Shown here: positions 7,537-17,347 of the stretch, in pieces | How positions within the stretch are numbered: position 1 is the stretch's first letter | Layout of the letters: each line of letters begins with the position of its first letter | Source: RGIG4608 sp045631445 | GTDB taxonomy: Bacteria; Bacillota; Clostridia; Oscillospirales; CAG-272 | NCBI GenBank assembly: GCA_045631445.1 | Contig: JAZQUS010000067.1 | Location: 1 to 64,000, forward strand | Reading direction: 5' to 3' | DNA: 64,000 bases | The notes under the pieces: generated by a model | Database searches by the model: none | What the model was told of the DNA's origin: nothing | Seen by the model: the letters and a program-made list of their open reading frames with translations, nothing else | Made by a program: the position numbers and the translations under genes

Positions 7537-10458
7537 ATGCTATTACAGGATAAACAAATTGATAGAATGGTGCTCAAGGTTAGAAGACTTGAGCAGATGT
7601 ATGCAGATTTTTTGGTAAAAGAAACCTTATACCCTACGGTTACTGTAAATAAGGGTGGAAAGGACGTTGAGGTCAAGAAAGGATATAGATGGGGCAAGGA
7701 TTTTGCTTGTGAAAACTTTTCATTTGTAGCACAAGGGCTTTGTGAAGGCAAAAAATATTACGTTTTTGCGGACGCGGGTTCTCCTGAATATCTTATATAT
7801 TTGAACGGCAAAAAGGTGGGTATGCTCGACTATATTCCCGATGCATTTGAGCCGCCCGCACGTACACATAGATACGTTTTGCTTGACGGACTTAAAAACG
7901 GTGATAAGGTTACACTTGAAGCATATTATTCTCATTCAATTTCAGGACTTAACCCCTATGATGTGCCATTTACTTGGTCATATTCAAGTCTTCGCGAGGA
8001 TAGACCGTTTAATGAGATTGGACTCGTTGCTCTTGATCAACCATTGAAGGCACTTTATGAAAGGCTTGTGCTTCTTGGGAAGCTTTATGACGGAACTGTG
8101 GATAGATTCCAGCGTTCACAAATTGAGAAGGTATATCTTGATCTTTTTAAAGCATTGCCACTTGACAAGGGTGCTCCAAGTGAGGAAAAGGCAGAGCTTG
8201 GTGTGTCAATTATTGATGCGTATTTTAATTCTGAAAAGAAGTTACCATACGTTGGCGTTATCGGTCATAGCCACCTTGATACTGCTTGGCTTTGGACTGT
8301 TGAGGAAACAAAGAGAAAGCTTATGAGAACTGTTTCCAATGCCGTAACATTGCTTAAAAGATACCCCGAATATAAATTCTTTATGTCTACGGTGCTTTAC
8401 CTTAAATGGATTGAGGACGATGATCCCGAGCTTTTTGCCGAGGTTAAAAGGCTCATTGACGAGGGCAGATTCGAGGTTAATGGCGCAACTTGGGTTGAAT
8501 GTGATGGAAATCTCACGGGCTCCGAGGCGTTTTGCAGACAGTTCGTTCGCGGCAAGAGATATTTGAGAGAAAAATTCGGATATGAATCGGATACCTTCTG
8601 GCTTCCCGATACGTTTGGATATTCTGCGGCTCTTCCTCAGATTATGAAGAAGAGTGGAGTAGATTATTTCCTTACAACAAAGCTTAGTTGGAACGATACA
8701 AATATGTTCCCCTATGAAACGTTTATGTGGAAGGGAATTGACGGATCCGAGGTTCCTGTTCACTTCAATACAATTCATACTTGGATTGATGAGCAGGCGG
8801 TTTCGAAGCGACTTAATGATATTAGAAATATGCGCGAAACTGACTACTACTTGATGGCTTACGGCTTTGGTGACGGCGGTGGCGGACCATCTGATGAGAT
8901 GGTTTCAAGAGCAATCTATACCGAGGAGCATTCAAAGGATGCGATTGTGGAGCACACCACTGTTTCCGACTTTATGAAGAAGGTTAGCGCGCAGGAGCTT
9001 CCACACTATTTTGGTGAGCTTTATCTTGAGCTTCACCGTGGTACTTATACTACAAATCACGGTCTTAAAATGTATAATAGACGTCTTGAAGAAGCTCTTC
9101 ACGACGCGGAGCTTATTTCCGTGCTTTCCAATGACCAAGCGGGTAAGGAATTGACAGATAAGCTTTATGATACACTTATGCTCAATCAGTTCCACGATAT
9201 TTTGCCCGGAACCTGTCTTGCAGAGGCAACTGATATTGCTCTTGCAGAGCAAAAGCAGGCGCTTAAGGAGGCAAAGGCATATATTGGCGGCAAGGGAAGA
9301 AAATCCTATTTCAACACCTTGCCAAACGCGAGAGTTGAGATTTTGCCAACTGTTGATAACGGTCAAACCTATGAAGCGGTTGACGGTGTGAGAACCGTTG
9401 CACCTTACAAATTTGATGCATTTTCCTATGGAAAGAAGCAGAGAAGTGAGGGTGTTCCTTTCGTGGTTGAGGGTGATGTTATTACAACTCCTCATATTAA
9501 GGCAACAATTAAAAACGGCGTAATTTCCTCACTTGTTTATCAGGGCAGAGAGCTCGTTTGCGGCAGAGGATTTAACGTTATTAAGGCATATGAGGATATT
9601 CCTTATATCTACGATAACTGGGACGTTGACGTTGACTATTCTATGAAGGAGAGGGACGTTCGTTTCGTTTCTCAAGAGGTTGTTTCTGTTGGCGAATATC
9701 TTCTTGTTTTGAGAGTGAAGTACGATATTGCAAACGGCTCACATCTTGAAACTGATATTAAATTTAGATATGACGACCCCACAGTTGATTTTGAAAATCG
9801 ACTTGTTGCGGGTGATAAGCACACTCTCATTAGAGCGGAGTTCGATACAACTATGTTTGCCCAAAGCTACAAGTGTGAAACACAATTTGGTAATGTTGAA
9901 CGAAATTGCTATAATAGAGATAAGAGTGATATTGCTAAATTTGAGGTTTGCTCACACAAATGGACCGACCTTTCGGAATACGGTATGGGCATTTCCTTGC
10001 TTAGTGATTGCAAGTACGGTGTTTCCTGTCAGGGTTCAAATATGGGTATAACTCTTCATAAGAGTGGTACTCACCCCGATGCTCGCGGAGACCTTGGAGA
10101 GAGCTTCTTCAGATATGCTATTTATCCACACAAGAACGGTCTTTCTATGGATACCGTTAAAAAGTCATATGCGTTTAACTATTCTCCTGTGCGCACTGCA
10201 TTTAAGTATATGAAAATGCCATTTTCTATTGAGGGGGATGAATCCGTTGTGCTTGAAACCGTTAAACACGGTGAGGACGGCGGTGTAGTTCTTCGTCTTT
10301 ACGAGGCACTCGGCGCTACTGCAAGTGTTGTACTTAATGCGGAAGGAAAGACTATTTCCGAATGCAATATTCTTGAGGATGAAAAGGGTATAATTGGAAC
10401 AGGAAATGCAAATCTTTCTTTTGCTCCCTTTGAAATTAAAACTATAAAATTGTTATGA
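7537..10458 (+). CDS. Alpha-mannosidase, glycoside hydrolase family 38
   Basis: 973 aa. Residues about 240-500 form the GH38 catalytic barrel. GHSHLDTAWLW provides the zinc-binding His and Asp, and DTFWLPDTFGYSAALPQIMKKSG carries the region of the nucleophile Asp. NQFHDILPGTC is the conserved central-domain motif with further metal ligands. Residues 1-230 are the usual N-terminal beta domain, and residues about 630-973 the large beta-sandwich domain ending in PFEIKTIKLL. There is no signal peptide, so it trims mannosides in the cytoplasm after import. It releases mannose from alpha-linked mannosides; linkage preference is not readable. It lies directly behind the RpiR gene, and ManA at the far end of the locus would handle mannose phosphate. 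Confidence 0.93.
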   Translation: MLLQDKQIDRMVLKVRRLEQMYADFLVKETLYPTVTVNKGGKDVEVKKGYRWGKDFACENFSFVAQGLCEGKKYYVFADAGSPEYLIYLNGKKVGMLDYIPDAFEPPARTHRYVLLDGLKNGDKVTLEAYYSHSISGLNPYDVPFTWSYSSLREDRPFNEIGLVALDQPLKALYERLVLLGKLYDGTVDRFQRSQIEKVYLDLFKALPLDKGAPSEEKAELGVSIIDAYFNSEKKLPYVGVIGHSHLDTAWLWTVEETKRKLMRTVSNAVTLLKRYPEYKFFMSTVLYLKWIEDDDPELFAEVKRLIDEGRFEVNGATWVECDGNLTGSEAFCRQFVRGKRYLREKFGYESDTFWLPDTFGYSAALPQIMKKSGVDYFLTTKLSWNDTNMFPYETFMWKGIDGSEVPVHFNTIHTWIDEQAVSKRLNDIRNMRETDYYLMAYGFGDGGGGPSDEMVSRAIYTEEHSKDAIVEHTTVSDFMKKVSAQELPHYFGELYLELHRGTYTTNHGLKMYNRRLEEALHDAELISVLSNDQAGKELTDKLYDTLMLNQFHDILPGTCLAEATDIALAEQKQALKEAKAYIGGKGRKSYFNTLPNARVEILPTVDNGQTYEAVDGVRTVAPYKFDAFSYGKKQRSEGVPFVVEGDVITTPHIKATIKNGVISSLVYQGRELVCGRGFNVIKAYEDIPYIYDNWDVDVDYSMKERDVRFVSQEVVSVGEYLLVLRVKYDIANGSHLETDIKFRYDDPTVDFENRLVAGDKHTLIRAEFDTTMFAQSYKCETQFGNVERNCYNRDKSDIAKFEVCSHKWTDLSEYGMGISLLSDCKYGVSCQGSNMGITLHKSGTHPDARGDLGESFFRYAIYPHKNGLSMDTVKKSYAFNYSPVRTAFKYMKMPFSIEGDESVVLETVKHGEDGGVVLRLYEALGATASVVLNAEGKTISECNILEDEKGIIGTGNANLSFAPFEIKTIKLL

Positions 10459-10464
10459 TTTAGG

Positions 10465-10497
10465 ATTGGACCTGATGAAAATCGGGTCCAATTTTTG
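10465..10497 (+). terminator. Terminator after the GH38 gene
   Basis: ATTGGACC/GGTCCAAT stem with an 12-nt loop followed by TTTTTG. It ends the rpiR-mannosidase unit. Confidence 0.82.
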
Positions 10498-10507
10498 TTA
10501 AAAAATG

Positions 10508-10555
10508 TGAAATTAAATTTCAAAAAAATATCTTCATTGTGAAACAAAATTTTCA
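10508..10555 (+). promoter_or_regulatory. Two TGAAA-type inverted repeats, candidate RpiR operator
   Basis: TGAAATT-A-AATTTCA is a perfect 15-bp palindrome at 10508-10522. A second, weaker repeat TGAAA-6-TTTCA lies at 10540-10555. Both stand just upstream of the -35 element at 10563. The first has the length and layout of known RpiR-family sites such as the HexR site (TGTAATTAAATTACA). Binding by the regulator encoded at 6704 is an inference. Confidence 0.45.
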
Positions 10556-10562
10556 AAATCTA

Positions 10563-10591
10563 TTGACTTTATTTACGTTTGGGTATATAAT
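10563..10591 (+). promoter_or_regulatory. Promoter of the nanE-DUF4127 unit
   Basis: TTGACT (10563-10568), 17 nt, TATAAT (10586-10591). The nanE start codon lies 84 nt downstream, leaving a 5' leader with the small repeat TTGTG-9-CACAA near 10618-10638. Confidence 0.8.
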
Positions 10592-10674
10592 ATATTGAGT
10601 AGGTATAAATTGGATTTTATTGTGTGCAGATTGCACAATTTAGACATGACATATATGTACAGAAAGGACAAAAA

Positions 10675-11352
10675 ATGAACCATTTAAAGAGAGGATTAAT
10701 AGTATCGTGTCAGGCGGTTAAGGGTGAACCCCTTTACGGATACGGTATTATGCACTTATTTGCTAAAGCAGCTAAGGAGGGTGGGGCAACAGGTATTAGA
10801 GCTCTTGTCGACGATGTAGATAGCATTAAGGACGAGGTTGGGCTTCCAATTATCGGTCTTGTAAAAGAAATCTATGATGATAGCGAAATATACATCACAC
10901 CCACCAAAAAGGAAATCGATAGATTGCTTGCAACAAAATGCGACGTTTTGTGTATGGATGCAACTCTTCGCACTCGTCCTGAGGGTGAAACACTTGAAGG
11001 ACTTTATGAATATGCTCGCGCAAATGCTAACGGCAGAGAAATCATGGCTGACGTTTCAACTCTTGAAGAGGCAATAAACGCGGACAAGCTTGGTTTCGAT
11101 TACATATCAACAACAATGAGAGGATATACACCTTATACAACTCAGTACGAAATTCCCGACGTTGATTTCGTTGCTGAATGTCAAAAGCACGTTAAAAATG
11201 CAAAGGTTATTGCAGAGGGTGGCGTTTTTGAGATTTCTCATATGGAGAAAATCTCAGAGGTTAATCCTTATGCGGTTGTAGTTGGTTCTGCAATTACTCG
11301 CCCTAAGGTTATTACAGAAAGATTGCTTGGAGCATTGAAATTAGAAGACTAA
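10675..11352 (+). CDS. nanE: N-acetylmannosamine-6-phosphate 2-epimerase
   Basis: 225 aa, the normal length. Converts ManNAc-6-P to GlcNAc-6-P in the cytoplasm. The TIM-barrel signature is complete: LIVSCQAVKGEPLYG at the N-terminus, GATGIRA, LPIIGLVKE, DVLCMDAT(L)R, IMADVSTLEEA, DYISTTMRGYT and VIAEGGVF with VVGSAITRP for phosphate binding. I use the ATG at 10675 after AGAAAGGAC; an upstream in-frame start at 10624 gives a non-conserved extension. It is followed one base later by the DUF4127 gene. Together with the ROK kinase (28300) and NagA (30901) it makes a ManNAc to GlcN-6-P route. Neither a sialic acid aldolase nor NagB is in the window. Confidence 0.95.
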   Translation: MNHLKRGLIVSCQAVKGEPLYGYGIMHLFAKAAKEGGATGIRALVDDVDSIKDEVGLPIIGLVKEIYDDSEIYITPTKKEIDRLLATKCDVLCMDATLRTRPEGETLEGLYEYARANANGREIMADVSTLEEAINADKLGFDYISTTMRGYTPYTTQYEIPDVDFVAECQKHVKNAKVIAEGGVFEISHMEKISEVNPYAVVVGSAITRPKVITERLLGALKLED

Positions 11353-11353
11353 T

Positions 11354-12844
11354 ATGAAGGTTGTTTACTTACCACTTGATGAAAGACCTTGCAATTATTA
11401 TTTTGCAGGCAGAATAGCCAATGGCAGCGGGGTTGAGGTTATCACTCCCGATATGAGCGTTCTTGGAACTAAAAAGAATGCGGCTTCATTTGAGCGCGTA
11501 TCTGAATTTCTTATTGAACACGCTAATGAGGCTGATGCTTACGTACTTTCAATGGATATGCTTCTTTACGGTGGCATTATTCCTTCAAGATTGCATCATT
11601 ACGGTGAAGATGAGTTGACAAAAAGACTCTCCGTTCTTGATGAAATTAAGAGAATTAATCCCAAAGCTAAAATATATGCGTTTGCGTTGATTATGAGATG
11701 TCCTTCTTATTCAAGTGCCGACGAAGAGCCGGACTATTATGAATATTGCGGAAGAGAAATTTTCCTTTCCGGTCAGGTTAAGCATAAGCTTCAGCTTGGC
11801 GTTATTCAAAAGGACGAAGCCGATGAGCTTATTGCTTCTTATGAAAAGGTTATTAATGGAAATCTTCCTGATTTTGAGGCAAGACGCGTAACGAATAGAA
11901 ATATGCTTATTAAGGTGGTTGAAAGACTTCACCACTCAATTGATTTTTTGATTATTCCTCAAGATGATTCCGCAAAATACGGATATACGTCAATGGATAG
12001 AGAGGCAATTAAGCAGGAGCTTTCTGCAAAAGGGCTTGACGAGGTTGCTATGTATCCAGGCGCAGATGAGGTTGGAATGACATTGCTTGCTCGCGCGGCT
12101 TGTGAGTATAAGGGTGTAACTCCCAAAATTTCTTGCAAATTTGCTCACGAAAATTCACACAATGTTATTCCTCTTTATGAGGATAGACCTGTTGGCTTGA
12201 CTCTTCCTTTCCAAGTGGAAAGCGCGGGTTGCGTAATTGCTGAAGATGAGGATGCGGATATTGATTTGTATTTGAATTATCCTTCAAGAGAGCCTGTTGA
12301 GGTTTGGCAAGAAAAAAGCGCAGGTTATGACGAGCGAGATCTTGATGCGTTCGTTTTGAAAATTAAGAATAGCATTGAAGGTGGCAGAGTCACCGCATTA
12401 GCCGACGGTGCTTATTGCAATGGCGGTGACAGAGAGCTTCTTCAAATGATTGATAGAGAGGTGGATATTCTTAAGCTTTCCGCTTATGCGGGCTGGAATA
12501 CTTCATCCAATACCCTTGGAACTGTAATTTGTCAAGCAGTTTTTGTTTATCTTTTTGGTGACAATTCTTCTCAAAAGAGATTTTTGGCTGAAAGAGTTTA
12601 CGAGGACGTTGGCTATTGCGGTTACGTAAGGGCTTACGTTACAAATAATTTACTTTCCGATTTGGGATTTGATTACTTCAACGCTGGAGAAAAAGACGGC
12701 GTGGTTGCTGCTTTGGTAAGAAAAGAGCTTGATGCTTTTATTGAAAAGCATTTTCCTAATATCTATGAAAGATATTGTATTTCAAAGTGTGAGATGCCTT
12801 GGAAAAGAATGTTTGAGGTGTACCTCGCGTTAGCGGACAAATAA
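11354..12844 (+). CDS. DUF4127 family protein, function unknown
   Basis: 496 aa. It opens with VVYLPLDERPCNYYF, followed by ITPDMSVLGTKK, SMDMLLYGGIIPSRLHH, DFLIIPQDDSAKYGYT and YPGADEVGMTLLARA, the conserved blocks of DUF4127 (PF13552) proteins. Towards the C-terminus, ALADGAYCNGGDRELL and AGWNTSSNTLGTVI are also typical. No signal peptide is present, so it acts in the cytoplasm. Acidic and Arg residues in these blocks (DERP, QDDS, GADE) look like a sugar or metal active site, but no activity can be assigned from sequence. The gene starts 1 nt after the nanE stop, so the two should be made together, which points to amino-sugar metabolism. Treat any enzyme name as unproven. Confidence 0.85.
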   Translation: MKVVYLPLDERPCNYYFAGRIANGSGVEVITPDMSVLGTKKNAASFERVSEFLIEHANEADAYVLSMDMLLYGGIIPSRLHHYGEDELTKRLSVLDEIKRINPKAKIYAFALIMRCPSYSSADEEPDYYEYCGREIFLSGQVKHKLQLGVIQKDEADELIASYEKVINGNLPDFEARRVTNRNMLIKVVERLHHSIDFLIIPQDDSAKYGYTSMDREAIKQELSAKGLDEVAMYPGADEVGMTLLARAACEYKGVTPKISCKFAHENSHNVIPLYEDRPVGLTLPFQVESAGCVIAEDEDADIDLYLNYPSREPVEVWQEKSAGYDERDLDAFVLKIKNSIEGGRVTALADGAYCNGGDRELLQMIDREVDILKLSAYAGWNTSSNTLGTVICQAVFVYLFGDNSSQKRFLAERVYEDVGYCGYVRAYVTNNLLSDLGFDYFNAGEKDGVVAALVRKELDAFIEKHFPNIYERYCISKCEMPWKRMFEVYLALADK

Positions 12845-12861
12845 AAAATGAAAAAATCGAA

Positions 12862-12906
12862 ATTTGGGCTAGCCCAAATGGTTTTGTATGATACAATCAT
12901 ACAAAA
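12862..12906 (+). promoter_or_regulatory. Pair of perfect inverted repeats before the GHL10 gene, candidate operator
   Basis: ATTTGGGCTAGCCCAAAT (12862-12879) is an exact 18-bp palindrome. Three bases later, TTTTGTATGAT-ACA-ATCATACAAAA (12882-12906) has perfect 11-bp arms. Neither is followed by a T-run of terminator type. They occupy the gap between the DUF4127 gene and the GHL10 gene and look like a short hairpin plus a regulator binding site. The protein that binds is unknown. Confidence 0.5.
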
Positions 12907-12975
12907 AATCAATCTATAGACCTATTATACGAAAAACTTTACTTGTATTTCGTTGCGATCAGAACTGGAGTTATT

Positions 12976-14124
12976 ATGCATATATATACTGGCGCCGATA
13001 TGGCGCAACAATCAAACGGTGAGCTAAGTGCTTCACAAATTAGAGGAGTTTGGCACAGACCTAATTCAAGTGAAAGAGAACGCAATCTCGACGAGCTTAA
13101 AGTAGTTCTTGATGAATTTAAGGAGGCGGGAATAAATCTTGTATTCCTTGAAACGTTCTATCACGGAATGGCGGTATATAAGACCGACCTTGTTGATTAT
13201 CACATTAAGCTTGAAGGTTTTGAATACGGTGAATACCCCGATTACCTTTCCGCTTTTGTAGCAGAAGCAGAAAAGAGAGGCATTTCCGTATATGCTTGGG
13301 TGCAGGACTTTTATATTGGATTTAGAGATTATATCCGTCTTGTTACCGAGCATCCCGAATGGCTTTTGATAAATCAATCGGGTGAGATTAGACACTTGAC
13401 AGAGGGTCAGGGCTTTGGAGGATATATCTTCCTCGATCCTGCCAATGAAGAGGTTAAGGATTTTCTCATTTCAATTTATAGCGAAATTCTTACAAAGCAC
13501 CCTGCGATAAAGGGTCTTAACCTCGACTATATCCGTTATCCTATTTCGGAGTTTTCTGAGGGCACGGATACAGGTTACACAAAGATTTCAATGCTTGAAT
13601 TTGCAAAAAAGCAGGGAATTGAGCTTTGCGAAAATACTTCCATTAGTGATTTTAACAAGATTATTCGTGAAAAAGGTCTTGTTGGTGCGTGGACTGCTCA
13701 TAGAGCCGCTTACGTAACGGGATTTGTTGAGAGAGTACACAATATGCTTGAGGAAAAGCATACCGGCAAGCTTATATCTACCGCTGTTTTTGCAGAGATA
13801 GGACAAACCTATGAATTGAAAAAGCAAAACATTAAGGTGTGGCTTGATAGCGGATACGTTGATTTTGTTACTCCAATGGTATATTTCTACGAGGCAGATC
13901 AAATTTTTGAATCTGTATCAAAAATGAAATCTATATGCGGTGATATTCCTTGTTATACAGGACTTTATACCACATATCATAAGCAAACACAAAGCGAGCT
14001 TTTGGAACATATTGATGCGAGCAAGCGCGCAGGTGCTAACGGATTTGTTCTTTTTGATGCGGCTAAAACATTTTTTGAAGCCGAAGTGGATTATAGAAGC
14101 GTTTTAGGTCAACTAAATGACTAA
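12976..14124 (+). CDS. Cytoplasmic GHL10-type glycoside hydrolase-like protein (PF02638-like)
   Basis: 382 aa, one TIM-barrel domain. The family marks are RGVWHRPNSSE, INLVFLETFYHGMAVY, ISVYAWVQDFYIG, HPEWL, FLDPANEEVKDFL and GLNLDYIRYP, whose Asp sits where GHL10/YngK-like proteins carry the proposed catalytic acid, then DFVTPMVYF near the end. There is no signal peptide, unlike the two larger paralogues downstream, so this copy probably processes imported products. I start at ATG 12976 with GGAG 5 nt upstream rather than at the earlier TTG at 12943. The substrate of this family is not settled. The gene lies between the DUF4127 gene and the secreted paralogue. Confidence 0.8.
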   Translation: MHIYTGADMAQQSNGELSASQIRGVWHRPNSSERERNLDELKVVLDEFKEAGINLVFLETFYHGMAVYKTDLVDYHIKLEGFEYGEYPDYLSAFVAEAEKRGISVYAWVQDFYIGFRDYIRLVTEHPEWLLINQSGEIRHLTEGQGFGGYIFLDPANEEVKDFLISIYSEILTKHPAIKGLNLDYIRYPISEFSEGTDTGYTKISMLEFAKKQGIELCENTSISDFNKIIREKGLVGAWTAHRAAYVTGFVERVHNMLEEKHTGKLISTAVFAEIGQTYELKKQNIKVWLDSGYVDFVTPMVYFYEADQIFESVSKMKSICGDIPCYTGLYTTYHKQTQSELLEHIDASKRAGANGFVLFDAAKTFFEAEVDYRSVLGQLND

Positions 14125-14179
14125 TAACAGTTCATTAATAAAATGAAAATAAATAAAAACAATTAATTTAGGGGGAAAA

Positions 14180-17100
14180 ATGAAAAGAAAAGTTTTAAAA
14201 ATCAGTCTTGTTTGCTTAATCCTTTCTCTTGTTGCTGTAATTGGTATCGGTATTTTCGCTATTGAAGGTGAATATACGCGTGATATTACAAAATACGGGC
14301 TCGCAGTGACAGCAAACGGTCAAGTAATCACTGGTGTATATTCAGACCCTGTTGATTATTGGGAAGTTGCAAGCAGTGGTACACTTAATGACTATGAAAT
14401 TCGTTACGACACTGTTAATGAAGTGGATTCTGTTATCTACACAGGCTTCTATCCTAATACAACAACAGGACGCGTTGGTGAAAACATTGTTGAGTATGTT
14501 TGCGAAAAGCAGGACAAAGCTTACGTTGTTACAAAAATCAACGAAAGTGGTGACGGTACTACCTATATTCCTTTGAACGGATTTGTGTTCTCTGTAAACA
14601 AAACTGTTGTATCCGATTTTGCAAATATTGGTGATGAAGTAGCAATCACAGGTGAAATCAGCATTCCCACAAGAGCTGTTGAATCAACCTCAGGTAAGAG
14701 AATAGTTGTTGATGCAACTAATGCAACACGTTCACAGCCCATGGTAGTTTACTATGACTACCAGTTTGGTGAAAAAACAGGTACTAACGTATTTGGTACC
14801 GAAATGATTTGCGAATTTAATTTTGAAAAAAATACATTTATTGTAACAGGATTCCGTCCTTTCCTTTCCGGAGATGACTCAGGTTCCTATATTCCGGACA
14901 ACGGATTTGTTCTCAGTGCTTACGGTGAGGGCTACCGCGCGCTTCTTGCTGCGGGTGAGCTTTTCAAAAAAGGCGATGAAGTGAAGATGGTTGGTTTTGA
15001 TTACGTTCGTTTCGGTGGCACTGTCCACGGAACATTCGATCATATTAACCCCACTAAAGAAACTAACCCAAGCGGTATGGAAACCGCAACAGATGAATTT
15101 CCTGCGTTCAGAGGTACTGACCAAACGATTATTTATAAGGATGGTTGGGACTATAAGGGCTCTGCAGGAACAGGTACTAACGTTTACGGTTTCGAAGCAG
15201 CAGTTAATGCTAACGGTATCGTAGTTGAGCTTGGTGTTAACGTTTCTAAAATTCCCGAGGGTGGTTACGTAATTTCAGGACACGGTATTGGACGTGACTT
15301 TATCCGTTCAAACGTTGTTCTTGGTGCAACAATCGTTCTTGATGAGGTTAATAAGACATATTCAGTTTCAACAACCCTTAATAGCTACTATGAAAACCTT
15401 GTTACTAATGTTGAAACAGTTATCGACGTTGCAAAGTCAAGAATCAAGCAGCTTTATGATGTAAACGTTGATGTTATTAACGAATATATCGCAAAGGTTG
15501 AAGCAGAGCTTGAAACTCTTCGTGTGCTTAAGGAATCTATTGAAGAAAAGCTTGCTGATCCTGATCTTACCGAAGAAGAGCGCTTGGCATTGCTTATGAA
15601 TTATAACAATAGCCAGCTTAAGATTGAAAAGCTTCGTCAGAGCATCCTTGTTTCCTCTGCAGAGAGCAAGGTGGTTTCTGCTCGTGCAGTATGGCATAGA
15701 CCTATTGAAGCAAATTATACAGAAATCAAGACAAATGTTGAGATGTATAAGAAAATTGGTATCAACCTTATCTTCGTTGAGACTCTTTATAACGGATATT
15801 CTTCATTTAGAAGTGAAGTTGAAGAATTCCCCTATCATAAGAATCTTGCTGCTACATATACCGATGAAAACGGTAATGTATATAACGATTACCTCTCCGC
15901 TTTCCTTGCATGCTGCAAAGAAAACGGAATTGAAGTACATGCATGGGTTGAAAACTTCTACGTTGGTATTGATCCCCAAGTTACAGTATTGAAAATGCAT
16001 CCTGATTGGGTAATGTATAATGAAGACGGAACAACCGTTCAGCGTAATGAGGGTGGTCCTTATTACTTCATTGACCCCGCAAATAAGGAAGTTCAGGATA
16101 CACTTATTGCTTATTATAATGATCTTCTTGCAAAGAATCCCGAATTAGCAGGTCTTAATCTTGACTATATTCGCTATCCTGTTTCAAACGAAGTGGAGGA
16201 TACAGGCTTTACAATGGCTGCAATGAAGGGCTTCTATGAACTTCTTGGCAAGGAATTTACAGCAAATCAGCTTTCTGATAGAACTAAGATGTATAATAAA
16301 TTCAAACAGTTGTTTGATAAAAATTATCTTCTTGGCGGTCAGGCAGAAGCAGATGCTAACTATAAGCAATGGGTTAATTACCGCATGAGCGTTATTACAG
16401 AATACGTTCGTCGCATTAAGAACGAGGTTAAGGATGCAAACGGCGTTATGCTTTCAACATCCGTATTCGCTTCTTTGACAGAATCTACAAATTCCAAGAA
16501 GCAGGACTGGAGAACCTGGTTCCTTAACGGTTGGATTGACCTTGCAACTCCTATGGCATATTACACAGATGCTACAGACGTTAACGCAAGAGTTAAGGAT
16601 ATGATCCTTATGGCAGGTAATAACTGCTTGTACTATACAGGTATCGCATCCTCTTATAGCGGACTTCCCGCATGGCAGAATAAGGAGCACATTGAAGCTT
16701 CTTACAATGCAGGCGCTAATGGTTACGTAATTTTCTGTTCAACTCAGATTATCGGTCACGAGGACGTTCAAAATGCTCTTATGAGCGGTGTAAATAGCAA
16801 ATGGGCAGTATTGCCTCACGCAGCTATTGAAGAAGTTCTTACTGCTATGTTCGAAAGCATTCTCGATAAGGCAGACAGACTTTATATTCCCGCAGGCGGT
16901 ATGACAGAGGAGAATAAGGCAGAGCTTGAAGCAATTTTTGCGGAAATTCTTGCAATGCCTCATGAAAATGCGGAAGATATTTATAATATTGTTAAGGCAC
17001 TTCAGAGCTTGTCAAAGACAGACATCAAGAACTATGCAAAGGGCTATTCTCGTCAGAGAATTATCGAACAGCTTAACGAGCTTGCTGATATTCTTGATGC

Positions 17101-17329
17101 AAGAATTTCAATGCAGCTTATCGCAGACGGTGAATGGGATCCCGAAACAGACCCCATGCGTCCTTCATTCGAGGAAGAAAACAACAATACTCCCGTTGTT
17201 CCCAATCCTCCCGTTAATGACAATACAAACGATAACAATAACACTCAAGAACCCGAGGAGCTTGGCTTCTTCGCAAGAATTATTCAGGCAATTATCCTCT
17301 TCTTCAAGAGATTGTTTGGCTTGGTATAA
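14180..17329 (+). CDS. Large secreted GHL10-domain protein with N-terminal beta repeats and a hydrophobic C-terminal tail
   Basis: 1049 aa. Residues 1-28 are a signal peptide or anchor. Residues about 40-410 hold three related beta modules, each ending with a phrase like IPxGFVxS...GDxV (TYIPLNGFVFS, YIPDNGFVLS, IPEGGYVIS). Residues 420-500 are a helical, probably coiled-coil stretch (KSRIKQLYD, EAELETLRVLKESIEEKL). Residues about 505-900 are the GHL10 barrel: ARAVWHRPIEANY, INLIFVETLYNG, IEVHAWVENFYVG, GLNLDYIRYP and DLATPMAYY. A helical region follows, then a Pro/Asn/Thr-rich linker and the tail GFFARIIQAIILFFKRLFG. It is predicted to act on a glycan at or outside the cell surface. The next gene is a paralogue lacking the beta modules. 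Confidence 0.8.
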   Translation: MKRKVLKISLVCLILSLVAVIGIGIFAIEGEYTRDITKYGLAVTANGQVITGVYSDPVDYWEVASSGTLNDYEIRYDTVNEVDSVIYTGFYPNTTTGRVGENIVEYVCEKQDKAYVVTKINESGDGTTYIPLNGFVFSVNKTVVSDFANIGDEVAITGEISIPTRAVESTSGKRIVVDATNATRSQPMVVYYDYQFGEKTGTNVFGTEMICEFNFEKNTFIVTGFRPFLSGDDSGSYIPDNGFVLSAYGEGYRALLAAGELFKKGDEVKMVGFDYVRFGGTVHGTFDHINPTKETNPSGMETATDEFPAFRGTDQTIIYKDGWDYKGSAGTGTNVYGFEAAVNANGIVVELGVNVSKIPEGGYVISGHGIGRDFIRSNVVLGATIVLDEVNKTYSVSTTLNSYYENLVTNVETVIDVAKSRIKQLYDVNVDVINEYIAKVEAELETLRVLKESIEEKLADPDLTEEERLALLMNYNNSQLKIEKLRQSILVSSAESKVVSARAVWHRPIEANYTEIKTNVEMYKKIGINLIFVETLYNGYSSFRSEVEEFPYHKNLAATYTDENGNVYNDYLSAFLACCKENGIEVHAWVENFYVGIDPQVTVLKMHPDWVMYNEDGTTVQRNEGGPYYFIDPANKEVQDTLIAYYNDLLAKNPELAGLNLDYIRYPVSNEVEDTGFTMAAMKGFYELLGKEFTANQLSDRTKMYNKFKQLFDKNYLLGGQAEADANYKQWVNYRMSVITEYVRRIKNEVKDANGVMLSTSVFASLTESTNSKKQDWRTWFLNGWIDLATPMAYYTDATDVNARVKDMILMAGNNCLYYTGIASSYSGLPAWQNKEHIEASYNAGANGYVIFCSTQIIGHEDVQNALMSGVNSKWAVLPHAAIEEVLTAMFESILDKADRLYIPAGGMTEENKAELEAIFAEILAMPHENAEDIYNIVKALQSLSKTDIKNYAKGYSRQRIIEQLNELADILDARISMQLIADGEWDPETDPMRPSFEEENNNTPVVPNPPVNDNTNDNNNTQEPEELGFFARIIQAIILFFKRLFGLV

Positions 17330-17347
17330 TTAAATGCAATTCGAGAA

